Positions 37,540 through 50,092 of a stretch of 64,000 nt of DNA are shown here, one piece after another. Numbering within the stretch: the first letter of the stretch is position 1; every line of letters begins with the position of its first letter. The stretch is from Edolisoma coerulescens (lineage: Eukaryota; Chordata; Aves; Passeriformes; Campephagidae), in NCBI GenBank assembly GCA_013397115.1, contig VWZW01004081.1:1976465-2040464 (forward strand). The letters run 5' to 3'. The position numbers were made by a program, and so were the translations under genes. The notes beneath the pieces are model-generated. The model searched no databases. It saw only the letters and a program-made list of their open reading frames with translations, and was not told the DNA's origin.

Positions 37540-39937
37540 GTAAGTGCTGGGTAATTTCACAATCATCTGTGCCAAAACCTTAGAAGATGCTGGCAGAAAG
37601 TCTAAAAAAAAAGCTAAGATCTCAAATAAAAAGTAAGTTAGTTTGAAAGTTTGACTAGGAAAGTTTCATTGAAGGGGAGCAAAAAGTGGCTGTGGAGGTG
37701 CTGGAGATCTTCCACTGGCCAATTCCTGACCTCAGCTGCGGCTGCCTGGAAAGCTTGGGCACCTTAAAGCAAAAATTGCTGGTGAATCTTCCCTGTGAAT
37801 TCCCACCAGTACCCACGGAACCCCCTGAAACACCCACCTTCTCTGGCTGGGCTGAAGGGCTGCTTTCCATGGGCTTCTTAGAGAGCCTGAGGGGAGAGGG
37901 GAGGAACTGAAAACACTGGTCCGACCTTGGGAATGCACCTTCTGAGGACTTGTCTTTTCCAATTACCAGACCCTGAAGGACACTTCCCCACAACCTCCTG
38001 GATGAATCCATATAAAGTCAAAGCTGAGCATCTGCTCTGTGTTGACTCTCTGTTGTTGGGGGTTTTATTATACTTATTTTCTGAAGAAGGATTTATTTTT
38101 CTTCTGAAAAATGTTGTGAGGAACTTGAAATGAAGATTTCAACCAGCTGTATTTCTTATCTGATGTCCTTTCACGGCACTACTGTGCCGTTGTCAGAAAT
38201 GTATGATCACATCTTGAGGAAAAAACTTACTGCCAGAGTCTGTTGATTCTGTATACATTAAAATATTGGAAATTACCTTGGCACTGATGACTGGTTTGTT
38301 GGTTTGTTTGTTTGTTTTGCTTTTAAAAGCTGGAGAAAGGGTAAAGTGGACTGACTATTTTCTCCTTCTATTGTTTAGAATAATGACTGACCTTTCTTTG
38401 GAATGGGAGATCTAAAAATGGCATTCCCTGCCGGTGACAGGAGGGTGTTTGAGATGCAGGCTCCAGCCCAATCCTCTCCTCAGCCGTGGGAGTAAGCTAT
38501 TTCTATTGAGCAGTAAGACGGATTAGATGCAGAATGGCATTAAAGGGAGAGAGTAACGCAGAAGCATCACTGTTGTTTCTTGAATGTAATTTTAAGTAAA
38601 TGACCTTAAACTGCTCACATGCTTGAAAATAAATCTCTGTTCTGCTTGGGTAGTGTTTCCACAGTGCTTTTTATTTGCAAGTGGATATGAATAAGACAGA
38701 TCCTGGATTTTAATTTCTTTTTTTTTTTCTACTTTCTGTCAAGCTAGCTATTCTTTAAAAAACAAGTCAGAAGTTGCAATGAAGATATTTTCAGGAAGGA
38801 CACTGCAATGGAATGACCTGCAAAGAAGCAGTGGTGGCTGTGCTGGTGCTGCTGGGGCTGGGGAGGGCACTGGCAGGGGGTGGGATCCCGGAGCAGCAGG
38901 TCGCCCTCCCATCTGTGCCACAGCAGCAGGTGTGACACACGGGCTGGGCATGGCCACAGCTGTGCTGTTCCCATTTTTGGGCTGCAGGAAGAGGCACTTC
39001 TCCAGAATTACAAGGAGTCTGTTTATTTTCTGACACGTGTGGCTGTTCTGCCTGATTGGGAATGTGGCGGGGGTGAGGAGAAAGGCCAGGCCACGGGGAG
39101 GGAGGTCACAGCCCTCAGCCCTCTCGGACAGGTGCAGGACCATCAGCCACTGCCCAGTGGCAATGGGTGCCAGACTCTGCCCCACAGAGTCCCCTCAGGG
39201 TCCCCTCTCCTGGCTGGGACCAATCCCACATCAGGGCTGGAAAGGTGAGACTGGACACAGAGCTCCCAGAGATGGTCGGGAATCCATCCCAGGCTGCCAG
39301 CAGAACCTGCAGCCCTCAGAGCCCCGTGATCACTGACCACTAAACTCTTCCCTTGCCCTGAACTCAGTCATGCACGGTGACAGGATCAGGGCAGACGCTT
39401 GGCAGAGCTCAGGGAGGGACTCAGCACATTCTCCATGATGAGCACATCCACAATCATGCTGTGCCCCAGGGAAGCATGGTCCAGAGAGCTCTGCCAGGGC
39501 AGGGGCTTAGGGGTCCATCAGACAGCAGCACTCCCAGACAGGAGTACCAAAAGATCCTCTGAATGCTTTCTCCTCATTATTTGGGTTTTTACGTAAAACT
39601 ATGGAAAAAAAAATCATCTGTGGATGTGAATTTGACATACAGAAGCAGGGCAACGAATATATTTTGATGAATTTGAGGACTCCAATTTCCTTTTTTAAAG
39701 GAAAAAGGGGAACAGGTGGGCAAAGGGAACTGAACTCGATTTCCAGGTGAGGAAGTACTCAGTGATTAGGTTCAGTAGAAATAGTCAGCTATACTTTTGG
39801 AACTGTCTTAAGTGTTCCATTTATGTATTTTCAAAGTGAATAGTTTCAATTCTTCAAATTATAGAGCATAAAATACTTTGGCATTTACCTAAAGTTAAGG
39901 AGATGGTTAAAAAGAACTTAACTGGATTTTTTTTACT
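37540..39937. other. Unique non-coding DNA with a GC-rich tract
   Basis: Nothing coding recognised. 37655-38010 has a 118-codon minus-strand frame with no domain. 38500-38660 is AT-rich and resembles conserved non-coding DNA. 38810-39340 is GC-rich, and frames up to 145 codons on both strands there follow from composition. Confidence 0.5.
38292..38317. repeat. (TTTG)n microsatellite
   Basis: An imperfect run of GTTT units with one GTTG interruption. Short and ordinary. Confidence 0.75.
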
Positions 39938-40282
39938 TTGGAGATGAGAAGGCTCAGGAAGGACCTCATTGCTTATAGACCTACCTGAAACAAGGTTGTA
40001 GCCAGGCAGGGGTCAGTCTCTTCTGCTCTGTTCCAAGTGAAAGGATGAGAGGAAATGGCCTTAATTGCACGGGAAGAGGTTCTGATTAGGTATTAGAAAA
40101 AAACCTTTCACTGAAAGAGTGGTGAGGCATTGGAATAAGTTGCCCAGGGAGGTGGTGAGGTTGCTGTCTCTGGAAGTGTTCAGGACGCCTCTGGATGTGG
40201 CACTCAGGGATGTGGTGTAGGGATGATTGTGGTGGTGCTGGGTTGGTGCTTAGACTGGATGATCTTGATTCTGTGAATCTGT
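39938..40282 (+). mobile_element. CR1 LINE, 5'-truncated copy, plus orientation
   Basis: This is the clearest transposable element in the window. The order of blocks follows the 3' part of avian CR1: GAGAAGGCTCAGGAAGGACC, TACCTGAAACAAGGTTGTAG, CAGGCAGGGGTCAGTCTCTTC, GGAAATGGCC, TTTCACTGAAAGAGTGGTGAGG, AAGTTGCCCAGGGAGGTGGT, and finally GGATGATCTTGATTCTGTGAA. About 25 bases expected between GATGATCTT and the ATTCTGTGA terminus (the CCCTTCCA-containing block) are missing, so the tail carries an internal deletion. The copy is about 345 bases and has no intact reverse-transcriptase frame. It is moderately diverged and is not expected to be mobile. Confidence 0.9.
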
Positions 40283-42984
40283 AAGTACTATGAAAGTGGA
40301 CTAAAATATTCTGTAAAGGTTGAAGGCAAATATTAGGCAAGTCTGAAATTGTTTTAAAAACATGCATGGCCAACTGAAACAAAATACAAATTTTAGGTCA
40401 GTGGTCTCTCTTAAAGAGAACAGAAGGTTACACTCACATCTCTTTCCTGCTGATATCTTTAGCATCCCTATTTCAGTAGGTTTTTAGCCCTCCCCAGGAG
40501 CCCCAGCTCTGTCCCCAGTAACCCCTGGCAGGCTGCAGGAGCTGGGGTGGCCTGAGCAGGGTGTTTGGGCAGAGGTGGGGTTTGGTGCCCCAGCAGGAGC
40601 TGCGGTGCAGCAGCACAGTGCAGAGAGCGCAGGTGGGGTCCATTGCATCCATGTACCATCCACTTTTTTTGCAAGGAATGTCGAGATGGTGCTGTTTTTA
40701 GAAGCCAAGGGATGTTGTCAAACTTTCTGGGGGAATATGTTATGCAATGAGAAGCTGTCTGGGTGCAGGGTGCTTCCAGAAGCAGGCAGATGGCAACAGC
40801 AGGAAAGGCAGCGAGAGCAGCTGAGTCAGAGCGGGATCCCGGTTTCACCTGTGTCTGTAAGGGTTTTACACAAGCCTGGGAAGATGGAGACTGGCGTTGT
40901 TTAAAGTACCATTTAAGCTTTTCTGCCTTTAATTTTGAGAAGGGTGGAGGCTGTGCATCCCCAGAGCTGTTTCTCCTGGAAGAACGGATTGGCCGAACTG
41001 CTGTACCTACACCAGGTGATGCTGCTGCACCTCTGCAATGGATGGGGTTTGAGGACATGTGGATCCAATCTCCTAAAAAAAAGGCAGCCTTACTTATGTT
41101 CTTGAGCATCTGGTTAGCCATAAGCCCAGCAATGAACTGAACCCCCAAAGCCTCTCTTCCATGAGAAAGAAATCCTTTTATGACTGCACAGCCCTGGCAT
41201 GTCATCCTCCAATAACACTGCACTTGCCCATCATTTATTGTATATCACTGTGTTGCTGCTGTGCTCCACCTCCACGCAGAGCAGGATGCACCTCTGAGAG
41301 GGACATTTGGCAATCACCTGCCCCTGAGAGATCTTCTTGCTACTCAGCACAAAGACTTGATGTGCTTGCAGCCCTTCCAGGGCTGCCCACCACCCCTCCT
41401 GTCTCCTCATGTGTGTCTGAACTTTTTGTACTGTGTTTGTGTCAATTAAATTCAGAAAATTGGGTTCAAGGGACACTAAGGTTCTGACACAACATTTCAA
41501 AAGCAGTTACTGAGCAAGACAGAGCCACAAGCTGATATTTCAGCACTTTCCACCTGCCATAGCTACAGGAGTTGGTGATAACTGAGATACAAAAACCTGC
41601 TTTTCCTTACAATTTCCCCAAAGCAGATGTGCAGTTCTTCAGTCAGGATATGTAAATCTTCTTAACAAACAGGACTGATTAGGAGTGCATATTTTAGCAA
41701 AATAGTGCACCCATGGTGCTCCAGGCCATCATGAAGCATTAGACCCAACAGGTGAGTTATCACTACATCAGAATCATTCCATGAAAAAGGAAAAAATTCT
41801 ACATATTAAAACTACCCTGGTCAGCCAAATAATCCTGAAGACTGACCCCAGAGAAATGGGGCTGCTCCTGGCTCCCCTCCCAGAATTTTATACAAATCCC
41901 CCGTTTATAAGATTTTGTTTTATATTATTCCCAAGTTTACACCTTTTTTTTCCTCTGAGAAACAAAGCAGAAAATATGGTGTTATTGTGGCATTTACAAT
42001 TTTGTCACAGGAGGAATTTTTACTTGCTGGTTGGCAGATAGCAATGTAAGAGCATCATGATACATTGCAATAGATGGCTTTTACTGCTTCTATTCGTCTT
42101 ATAAATGGTATTTTTTTTTCACTACCTTTACAGGAATCAGTCACAGACCCTCAATGTTTATTTCAAGATGAATTAAAATGTTATTCTTTGGAGAATTTTC
42201 TACTTCCCTCTCATGTCAGCTGTGGTGCCTGTTCCCCCTGCTGAAAGGAAGAAAGCTGTGCTGTGAAAATGTTGGATGGAGTTAGTCATTCAAACTGACT
42301 TTGCATTTCAAACTTAGACACTCGCATTTCAAAATTTGTTCGAAAAATATGCTCTCAACCAGGTTTTTTTTCTTACTTTCAAACATCAGTGGGGTTTTTA
42401 TGGTGTATTTCTTTACCAAAATCCAGTATGAGTTTGTAATATATCATTACTGACAGGTAAATAAATAATACGAACTTGTCAGACATAAGAAATTAAAAGA
42501 ATTTGAAAATAAAATTACAGTGCTTTGAAAAGGCAAATTCTGCATTAAAAATCGAATATTCTGAGTATGTTACATGCATACTTTCATTTCAATGCTTTTC
42601 ACTTCGTAGGGCTTTTTTTTCCACTTTTATTTTCCAGAGGAAAAATAAGAAAAATAAAATAGCAACTGCTAGTAGAAAATTCTTTCAACAAAAATATATT
42701 CAGCTGATCTGATTTTTCAGTTTATAATATCAGATGGTTTATTTGTTTGTTTGCCTTTAAAGCCTTTTTTTTTTTTTCCCAATGAAGTTCCTCACCCTCT
42801 GGTAAGTCAAGGAAATTGTCACCATAAAAAGACCTTAAACATCAGATATCCCCAGATCCCCAAAACACTCAAGAGAAAAGAGGAGCTGACCAAGGTATAG
42901 GAACTGTCTTGTCTTTCCCCTCTCAGTCAAGAGCTGTCTGGCTCCTCTACATGTTACAGAAGGGGTTTCCAAGCCAAAAAAGGC
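40283..42984. other. Non-coding DNA with one long unassigned open frame
   Basis: The GC-richer part 40490-41150 holds the long minus-strand frame listed separately. The rest (41500-42984) is AT-rich, with frames below about 90 codons. A tiny possible exon at 42788-42801 follows a strong T tract and is discussed in the findings. No repeat family recognised. Confidence 0.5.
40468..41223 (-). other. Long open frame of 251 codons, probably not a gene
   Basis: The longest open frame in the window. The predicted peptide is rich in Ala, Ser, Pro, Gln and His, has no signal peptide, no convincing transmembrane segment, no zinc-binding spacing and no recognised domain. A 125-codon plus-strand frame overlaps it at 40763-41140. 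The lack of stops fits the local GC content. It lacks splice or promoter context that would support translation, so I treat it as a chance frame. Confidence 0.12.
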
Positions 42985-43260
42985 CATTTGTGCCCTCCGA
43001 AGGGAGATGGGAAGGGTCAGTCTGAGGCTGGACCGCCGAGGGTCCCCTCTGTCCCCCGTGCCAGCCCTGCCTGTGGCACCCTGGAGGAGCCAGCACAAGT
43101 TGTCGTGCTGCCCGAGGATGCTCGGGGGAGCAGCTGGAATGTCCCTCCTGGAGCAGGAGGAAGAGCTCGGTGGGACAAAGGAACGGCCTTTGAAGCCGGG
43201 AATGCTTTTAAAGCCTGAGCGCTCCGCGGTGTGACAGCCAGGCAGGAGCGCAGCCAGCAC
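42985..43260. promoter_or_regulatory. CpG-enriched GC-rich tract
   Basis: CpG is locally more frequent than in the neighbouring kilobases (for example GGACCGCCGAGGG and GAGCGCTCCGCGG). The tract is followed closely by the G-rich run at 43383. Open frames of 75 to 141 codons on both strands are compositional. It could be a weak CpG island or promoter, but no start-site motif is visible. Confidence 0.25.
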
Positions 43261-43782
43261 AAAAAGTGCCCATTAAGGAATCAAAGGAGTGCACAGCTCC
43301 TCGCTGCTTTGATCCTGCCTTCAAAGACACCCCCGAGCCGCCTCCTCCTCCGCAGGGCAAAGCACAGGCATTGCTGGGCTGCGGGATGGGGAGGGAGGGG
43401 AGGGGATGGGATGGGAGGGGCGGGCAGGAGGGACTCCAGCTGCCCATCTGGGGGTCCCTTGCAGCCCCCAGCCCACTCACATCATCAATGTTGACTTTTT
43501 CTTTTTTTTTTCTTGCTACAAGCACAGTCATACAAAACCATACAATTAATGAATTTGGTCGTAAGCCCGTGGAATTGCACATGAAAAGGTCTGGAATGAG
43601 ATTAGTGGGGCTGCCCCAATGCCCACATGCCACCCTTGTCAGTTGTTCGTGTTGAAGTGGTGGAAGGCAATGCCAGGCTGACCCAGCTTGCAGCAGCTGG
43701 GGGATGTTCCCTTCTGCCATCCCTGACCAGTCCCACAGCAGTGCCCTCAGATGCCCTGGGAATGCAGTCCTCCTAGACACAC
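43261..43782. other. Non-coding DNA spanning a G-rich quadruplex-type run
   Basis: At 43383-43432, nine or more runs of three or more G are separated by one or two bases (GGGATGGGGAGGGAGGGG and onward). This is the strongest quadruplex-type sequence in the window, on the plus strand. The minus-strand 190-codon frame (43208-43780) overlaps it and is proline-rich because it reads the C-rich complement. No gene recognised. Confidence 0.55.
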
Positions 43783-43850
43783 TGTCCTAGTGTTGGCTGG
43801 GATGGAGTTAATTCTCCTTTTAGCGAGCAGCTGTGTGGCATTTAACTGCT
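43783..43850 (+). mobile_element. Remnant of an endogenous-retrovirus LTR
   Basis: TGTCCTAGTGTTGGCTGGGA followed by TGGAGTTAATTCTCCTTTTAG closely resembles the 5' start of LTRs abundant in songbird genomes, in which a TGTCCTGGTTT-like start leads into GCTGGGATAGAGTTAATTTTC. Only the first 60-70 bases are convincing, and similarity fades beyond about 43850. No second LTR, primer-binding site or viral coding sequence is visible, so it is a degraded solo or truncated LTR. The assignment rests on remembered consensus, not an alignment. Confidence 0.55.
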
Positions 43851-46800
43851 GCATGTACTTCAGCATTGCCGTGTTCTAAGAGCTCCACTAGAAATGGCAA
43901 AGCACAGCCTAAATACATTCCCTTAACTCCCTTTCAAGCCACTTTCAGGGCCTTGAAATATTACAGTTTTACTGGTACCACCTCAATGCAATGAAGTTTT
44001 CAGGAAAAGAAGGTCACAGTGCTTGAATAGCTCTGGGATTTAACAGCAGGATGTTTCTGTCACTGGCAGCACGAGGAGAGCTGCCAGGCACAGGTGCACT
44101 CCAGTATCATGCAAACAGACTCATGGGTGTGAGTGCACGTCATCCACCTCAGCCATACAGGAGAGATGTTGCCTTTCAACCTCACAAAGTGGTCTTTAAT
44201 AAGATAAAAATCTCAGGTTTTCAGAGCAGATCTGCATTTATCCACCCACCTGCAGCCCCTTCACTGCAAACTCCCCCTTGTACTACCCTGGACACCAGCC
44301 GCTGCAGGGGAGCAGAAACCCTCCTTACCCTGTGTCCAGCCAGAAAACACCAACCCTCAGTGCAGTGCTGCTTAAGGCCAGAGCATCAAACATCTGTGAT
44401 AACTCTTTGGGGACTTGTGAAGGGTAATATCTGACTGCAGAAAGTGCTCAGGACATTTGCATTCAGCATCTATGCGAACACACGCCAACATCACTCAGTG
44501 AACATCGTTAGGGAGCTCCAAGACAACGAGGCTAAATTTAAATTGTGCATGGTTTGTTGATATGGTGTTCTAGGCTTTACTGTAGCTTTCTCTGTGTTTG
44601 TGACTGGCTGTGTCTCCTTACAGTCCATACACAGATTTGACCTGAGCCGGCACCAATGAAAGCCTGTGAGAGCAGTCATTAGTCTTGTACAGTTAATAAA
44701 TATTCTCATTCTCTCCAGGCTGTTGCAAAGGCACTAATGATTCATGTCTTTTGAATAAAACATGTCACTACTGTCCATCTTGGATCACGGGTAATTACAG
44801 CTCTCATTGTCACCATACAAATGCCTTGTAGGGCAGTTCATGTGTTGTGAAGGATGGCAGAGTTATATGAGGCTCAGCATTGATGTCAATACTTTCTCTG
44901 CAATTTTAAAACACATCAAATATTAAAATGCAATTAGAGTCATTACAAAGTTTTAGAAGAATGGCTTTCCACTTCCAGTCAATCAGACAGGCTTTGGAAA
45001 ATGAAGAATTGCGTGAGGTTTGGGAAACTTGAGGTCACAAATTTGGGTTTCAGCAAATATTTTCTCAGTGATAGAAACCATGTCTTTCTCTATAGTTTTT
45101 AAAAACCCCACAAACCCTACAAGCTTCATAAGACTCTGCAAACATTCTGCCCTTGCCATTTCATCAAAAAGGAATTATTTAGAGAAGAGTCAGTTCATTG
45201 TGTGGCATATAACAGAGTTACATGGTTTTCTGGCTCCCTCCCTGAAAATGAGTGCAAAGCCAATGGTGGACATTGCAAAAATTAAAACTGGAACCAGAAA
45301 TTTCACAACAAAACTGCTAAAAAGCAGCAACCTTCGTACACTACCTTCCCTTGAAAACCGATTGCCAGTCATTTGTTGGTGAGAACGAGAGGCTTCCCAT
45401 CACCTGGCTCGGCCTGGCCAAGCTCCAAATTAAATAATTGTGCTGCAGCATCCTTGGCTTCCCTAAGCAGAGTTTTGGATGCTAAGGGAAAGGCTAAGGG
45501 AATAACAGCCCCATCCCATCCCATGCCTCTGAGCAGCTGAGTGGAGGACGAGGGCTGAAAGCCAGAGGGACTCCAGATGGTCAGGCAGGAGCCCCTGTGA
45601 GTGCTCAGGCACCGTCCTGAGACCGCCTGTCTCCGGCATCCTGGTGCTGTGCAGCAAAACAACCGCTCTGAGCTGCTCGCTGCACACAGCTCTGCCTGCT
45701 GAGGGCCCACAGGGACGCCCTGGCATCCCAGCCAAGAGGGTGTCTGAAGTCAGGCAGGATAAATCCATGCTGGCTGTGTTTGAGGATCCACAGCGGCATC
45801 GCACGCGAGGCTGTGGCTGCTGCCCTCTGCCCGGGTGGCCCTGGCAGGGTGGCCCAGGGCTCCCAGGGCTCTCTCCAGCCCGGAACAGCAGGACTGTGCC
45901 CGAGGCTGTGTCTGGAGCTGCTTCTCACTGACCTCCGGGGATGGGGGATCAGCCACTCTGTGAAAGCTCAGCCCTGGGACTCGCTAGGATTTCTTGCATT
46001 TTCATGCCTTATGAAACCTAAACTCCATCCTGAGGCGATTCCCACACAAGAGCAAGTGAAGATCGAGCTGAAGGAGATGTCAAGCGCTGTGTGAGCCAGG
46101 AATCAAGTTAGTGCAGTCAGAGGAAGAAGATGACCTTCACTGCCTGTGCCATTAGGCCACTATTGAATTTCTATTCCTGTACCATATTTTTTCACCCAGT
46201 CAATTAACAGAAACAGGCAGACCCTGATTTCTCATGCTTTTAAAATATTCACAGGCCTGCGACACTTGGTTTTCAGCAGCTACATGGAAAGGGTGGCCTA
46301 TAGGTATGATATGTATCATCTGAAGTTCATTCCGAGTCCATCCAGTATGTAGTGGCAGCTTTCATTAGGTTTTGCCATGAAGAAGCTTCACAGGGGACAG
46401 GAAAAGAAAGTGGGAAAATTATGAAGTTTGACAGTGGTTAAAAGTTTTCTCTAACCCCTTCCTTTGGCACTAAAGAGCCATTAATCACAGGGTGGATATG
46501 GATTTATGTAGTGCTCAGCAGTGACCATGAAGGAAATAACGCTGACTCTCCTGAAAAAGATAAAAATAAAAAATTACAAGGTTAAGGGTCTTTGAAGTGC
46601 TCAGAGGATCTCACAGCTCCTTGGCTCTGTCAGCCACTGTGAGAGTGCTGCTGCCCATAGTGTTGATGCTCCCACCACCTCTGCTGCTTTTCTTGGGAAT
46701 GTGGGTGGGCTGGGGATTGGGTGCCCCAGTAGCCCTTCACTGCAGCTCCACTGCAGCTCCAGGGCACCCTTCCCATGCTGCGTTGCTCACCTGGGGCTCA

Positions 46801-49800
46801 CCTAACACAGAAAACTGCCTTCATGCTCATGGGTTTTTTCCCCAGGTGTCTCTTACCTTATGCTTAACAGACATTTTTGACATTTAGAAGAAGAAGTTTA
46901 GCCAGGAGAGAATTACCAAGGTCTGCCTTTAAGCAGGTTCCAGCGCTGTCCCTGCGCTCTGGGTCAGTGTTTTCACATGTACACCGTGTGCAGGGCCCTG
47001 CTGCTGATGCTTCAAAGGGACCAGCCTGAGAGATAAATGAAACCTCTCATCAGGGATAATCATTCTCATCTTTAAGAAACCCAGTGAAAGCTGAGGGCAT
47101 GTGGAACCTGATTGTGATGAATTGGGGGAAAAGTTTGTGTCAGCTAATTAAAATCAGACACATACCCTGGAACAGGACTGCTGTGATGGGTTAAGAGTTG
47201 GTTTAAAACCATATCACAGTTTTCTGGTTTTGGTCCATGAATTTAGCAGAGACAGCTTGGAAAACTAGATAATTAGATTCTCTTTCTACCTCCACCCTCT
47301 TTTGCTATCAAAAGCTTAATGTATATTGGACAATTGAACCACAAATTAACTGTTGTTGCTTAATTTCTGTAGGCATTTCTATAGAAATCAGAGTATATTC
47401 CAGCTTATTCTGTCAAACTCAAGCCCAGCTAACTCCAGTAAAGTAATTTCCAGAAAGCATACAAATAGGGAGCAGTGATAACATCTCATTGATAATGTTG
47501 TTGTTTGGGGTTTTGAATTTTAAAGTGAACATTAATTTAAGATGATTACAAGTTCATTACATTTTTCATTTTCAAAATAGATTACTATTGGTAATATAAA
47601 AAAATAATAACAGTTCTGTGGCTTACAGACTCATCCAGCAACACTTTATTTTGCAGTCTTACAAAGGGGGAGAAAAAGCCTCAGCTTTACACAAATACTC
47701 AGATAGACTTGCATTTTGCGCTGAATGAAACAATTTCCCTGAGAGAAATCTGTGGTTCTGCAACAGTGATTATTTCACCTTGGTGTTTTTGAAAGGTGCT
47801 GTGGAAAATGCTAAGAACATAAAGTATCACTTAAACCTTGAATTACCTCGTTTGGCTAACTTGAATTCTGAAATTATATTTTGCTGCTATGGTCCTCTTT
47901 CCATTCTTTAATTCAGCTGAGACTGCTCAGACATTATGAATTCACACCAATATATTTCACAGACTATCTTTGGGGAAATGGGCTTTTAGAACAGCTGCCT
48001 TTTTACAACCTGTTTATGCCTCCTGTATTTGGATTTAACACAAAACATTTGGAGGGGGAGATACCACTGCCCTTATGGCAAGGACGAAAGACTCATTTCT
48101 GCTGTCGGTCCATCCTGGTGCTCTGCCTGCAGAGAAACACTTCCAGGCTCTTACACAGCTACACAGACTGCAAAATGTTGGTGTCTTGAGTGCAATTAAC
48201 ATTTTTTAAGTAATGCCTTGCTCTGTTCATAGAAGAAAACTTAAATTCTTCAATAGACACCAGTGACTGTAGACATCTGCTTGAAGTGAAGTACGCAGGG
48301 CCTTCCTGCATTGAGGTGTTGATAGGCAGAAGTGTCTGGAGCACTGGGATCCATGAGAGGATCCCAGATTTTAGTTTGAAAATGAAAGAGGATTTTCTCA
48401 TCAGATACACACTGGCACTGTCTTTCAGGAAAGTTTTTGACAGAAATAAACCCTGACATGTGACCTGTATTTCAAACTTAGGTGTAAAGTAGTTTTATGA
48501 GAATTCAGGCCTTCCCTGGATCCAGGGAAAAATGGTCCCAGTCATTGTCTGCAGTGCTCCAGTGGCTGATTTTGAACATGGGAGAAAAAAGTCTCACTTC
48601 CAGAAGTGGGAGAGAAATGTTTATGTGAGCAAATATCCAAAACAAAAATGAAACTGTGTCACAAGAAATACAGCCAAAAGGCTGAGAAAGGCAGGTTCTC
48701 AGCAGTTTAGTGTTCATTAACTTCTGGTGAGTAGAAATTAAAATTATAAACCCAATCTAAAATGCTGTGAACAGAAACGTCAGCCAAGGCAGATCCTCTG
48801 GCCTCTGCCACCTCCACTGGGCAGTGTGCATCCAGAAGAACTGGATCCAGAGGAGATGGATCTGCATGGTGTCCTCTGGAGCTGCCCCCAGTGCTGACCA
48901 AAACCCTCTCCAGGCCCCAATGAGAAGCCTGAGCCCCCCAAATCAGGAGCTGCCCCAGCCCCCTGCCCCTCTCCCTGCCAGTGTTTGCTGTGTGCACTGC
49001 AAGGAGGACTCATTAACACAGAGCTAATGATGTCAGGCCCGTAGTAGGAAATCTAAGTGGTCAAGTAATGTCAAAATTAATTTGTTCCTTTATATGATTC
49101 ATCAGATGAATCACTAGACCTTTCAATTGACAATTCCCCTTTATGATTTATTTTGGTTTTGTCACACTGCTGTTAAAGGCACTCCTGCTCCCTGCACACA
49201 CCAAGCTAAAAAAAATACATTACAAAAGCCTCAGCTGTTAAGTAGTAGCGTGTTGATAAAACGACTGAACAGAGCAGATGGGTTCCCACCACTGTGCATG
49301 TTGGCCCAGGGCTCCTGGTAAATATAGAAGAGCGATTTCTGTCATCCTGTCAGGGGTATTTATATGCTGCCAGTCACCATCCTATCAAGGGCAGAGTAGT
49401 ATTAACATTCTCCCCCGGTGTGGTTTTTCTTGATCGCTGAAAAGCTTTGCTCTGGCATGCCAAAAAAGTCATGTAAAATGTTAGATGGTAAACAGCTCAA
49501 GTAAATGTAGGGTAGTGGCCCATCCAGACACAAAACACTGGTCCTCTCCACCTTCCTCCTGCCAAGAGGCACAAGACAAATCTGAGCTTCTGAGGGAATA
49601 CCTTCAGATATGGTGTTTACTGGAGAATGATGGGGAATGACAGATGGGACTCCTGTAAAGAAGGTAAACTGAAAGTTTCTATTCATTAAACAATCACAGA
49701 AACACTATTTTAAAACAAATCAGCAATATTTCCTTTTACCATATACTTTTAGCCCTCATAATACCTATGACCAGGTGACAGTGAATGTAAGAGGTCAGCA

Positions 49801-50092
49801 GAGTGCAAGGAGGACTAGAACTGCTGGAGCAACGAGGACAGGCCACACAGCATCTACAGCTTATGAGAGATTTTTCTTTTAATTAAAAATGTAAAGGAAA
49901 AACCATCACTGTGCATGTACTTGTCTCAACACTTAATCATATTACTTTCAAGGTTTGCAAACATCCAAAATCCCTGGAGACAAAAATAAGGAGTCATAGA
50001 CTTTCCAGAAGAAAAATTTAAACGAAAAAGGTCACAAGTCCCTTGCTGTATTCTGTTCTATGGAAAGCACAGAGACCTGAATTTATATGAGG
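43851..50092. other. Unique non-coding DNA, no gene seen
   Basis: Alternating GC-richer and AT-rich sequence. The 45380-45960 tract is GC-rich with overlapping frames up to 113 codons on both strands and no domain. 48780-48990 is another GC-richer patch. 47160-47900 is AT-rich. No repeat family was recognised apart from a small tandem duplication at 46738. Confidence 0.5.
46738..46759. repeat. Tandem duplication, 11-base unit (CACTGCAGCTC), 2 copies
   Basis: Two exact adjacent copies of CACTGCAGCTC. A minor local duplication. Confidence 0.8.

Noticed and set aside
38137..38149. TTCAACCAGCTGT, identical to the 3' part of miR-133
   Set aside because: The seed half is absent and no opposing arm lies nearby.
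43208..43780. 190-codon minus-strand open frame
   Set aside because: It reads the complement of the G-rich run and GC-rich tract. The peptide is proline-rich low complexity with no domain.
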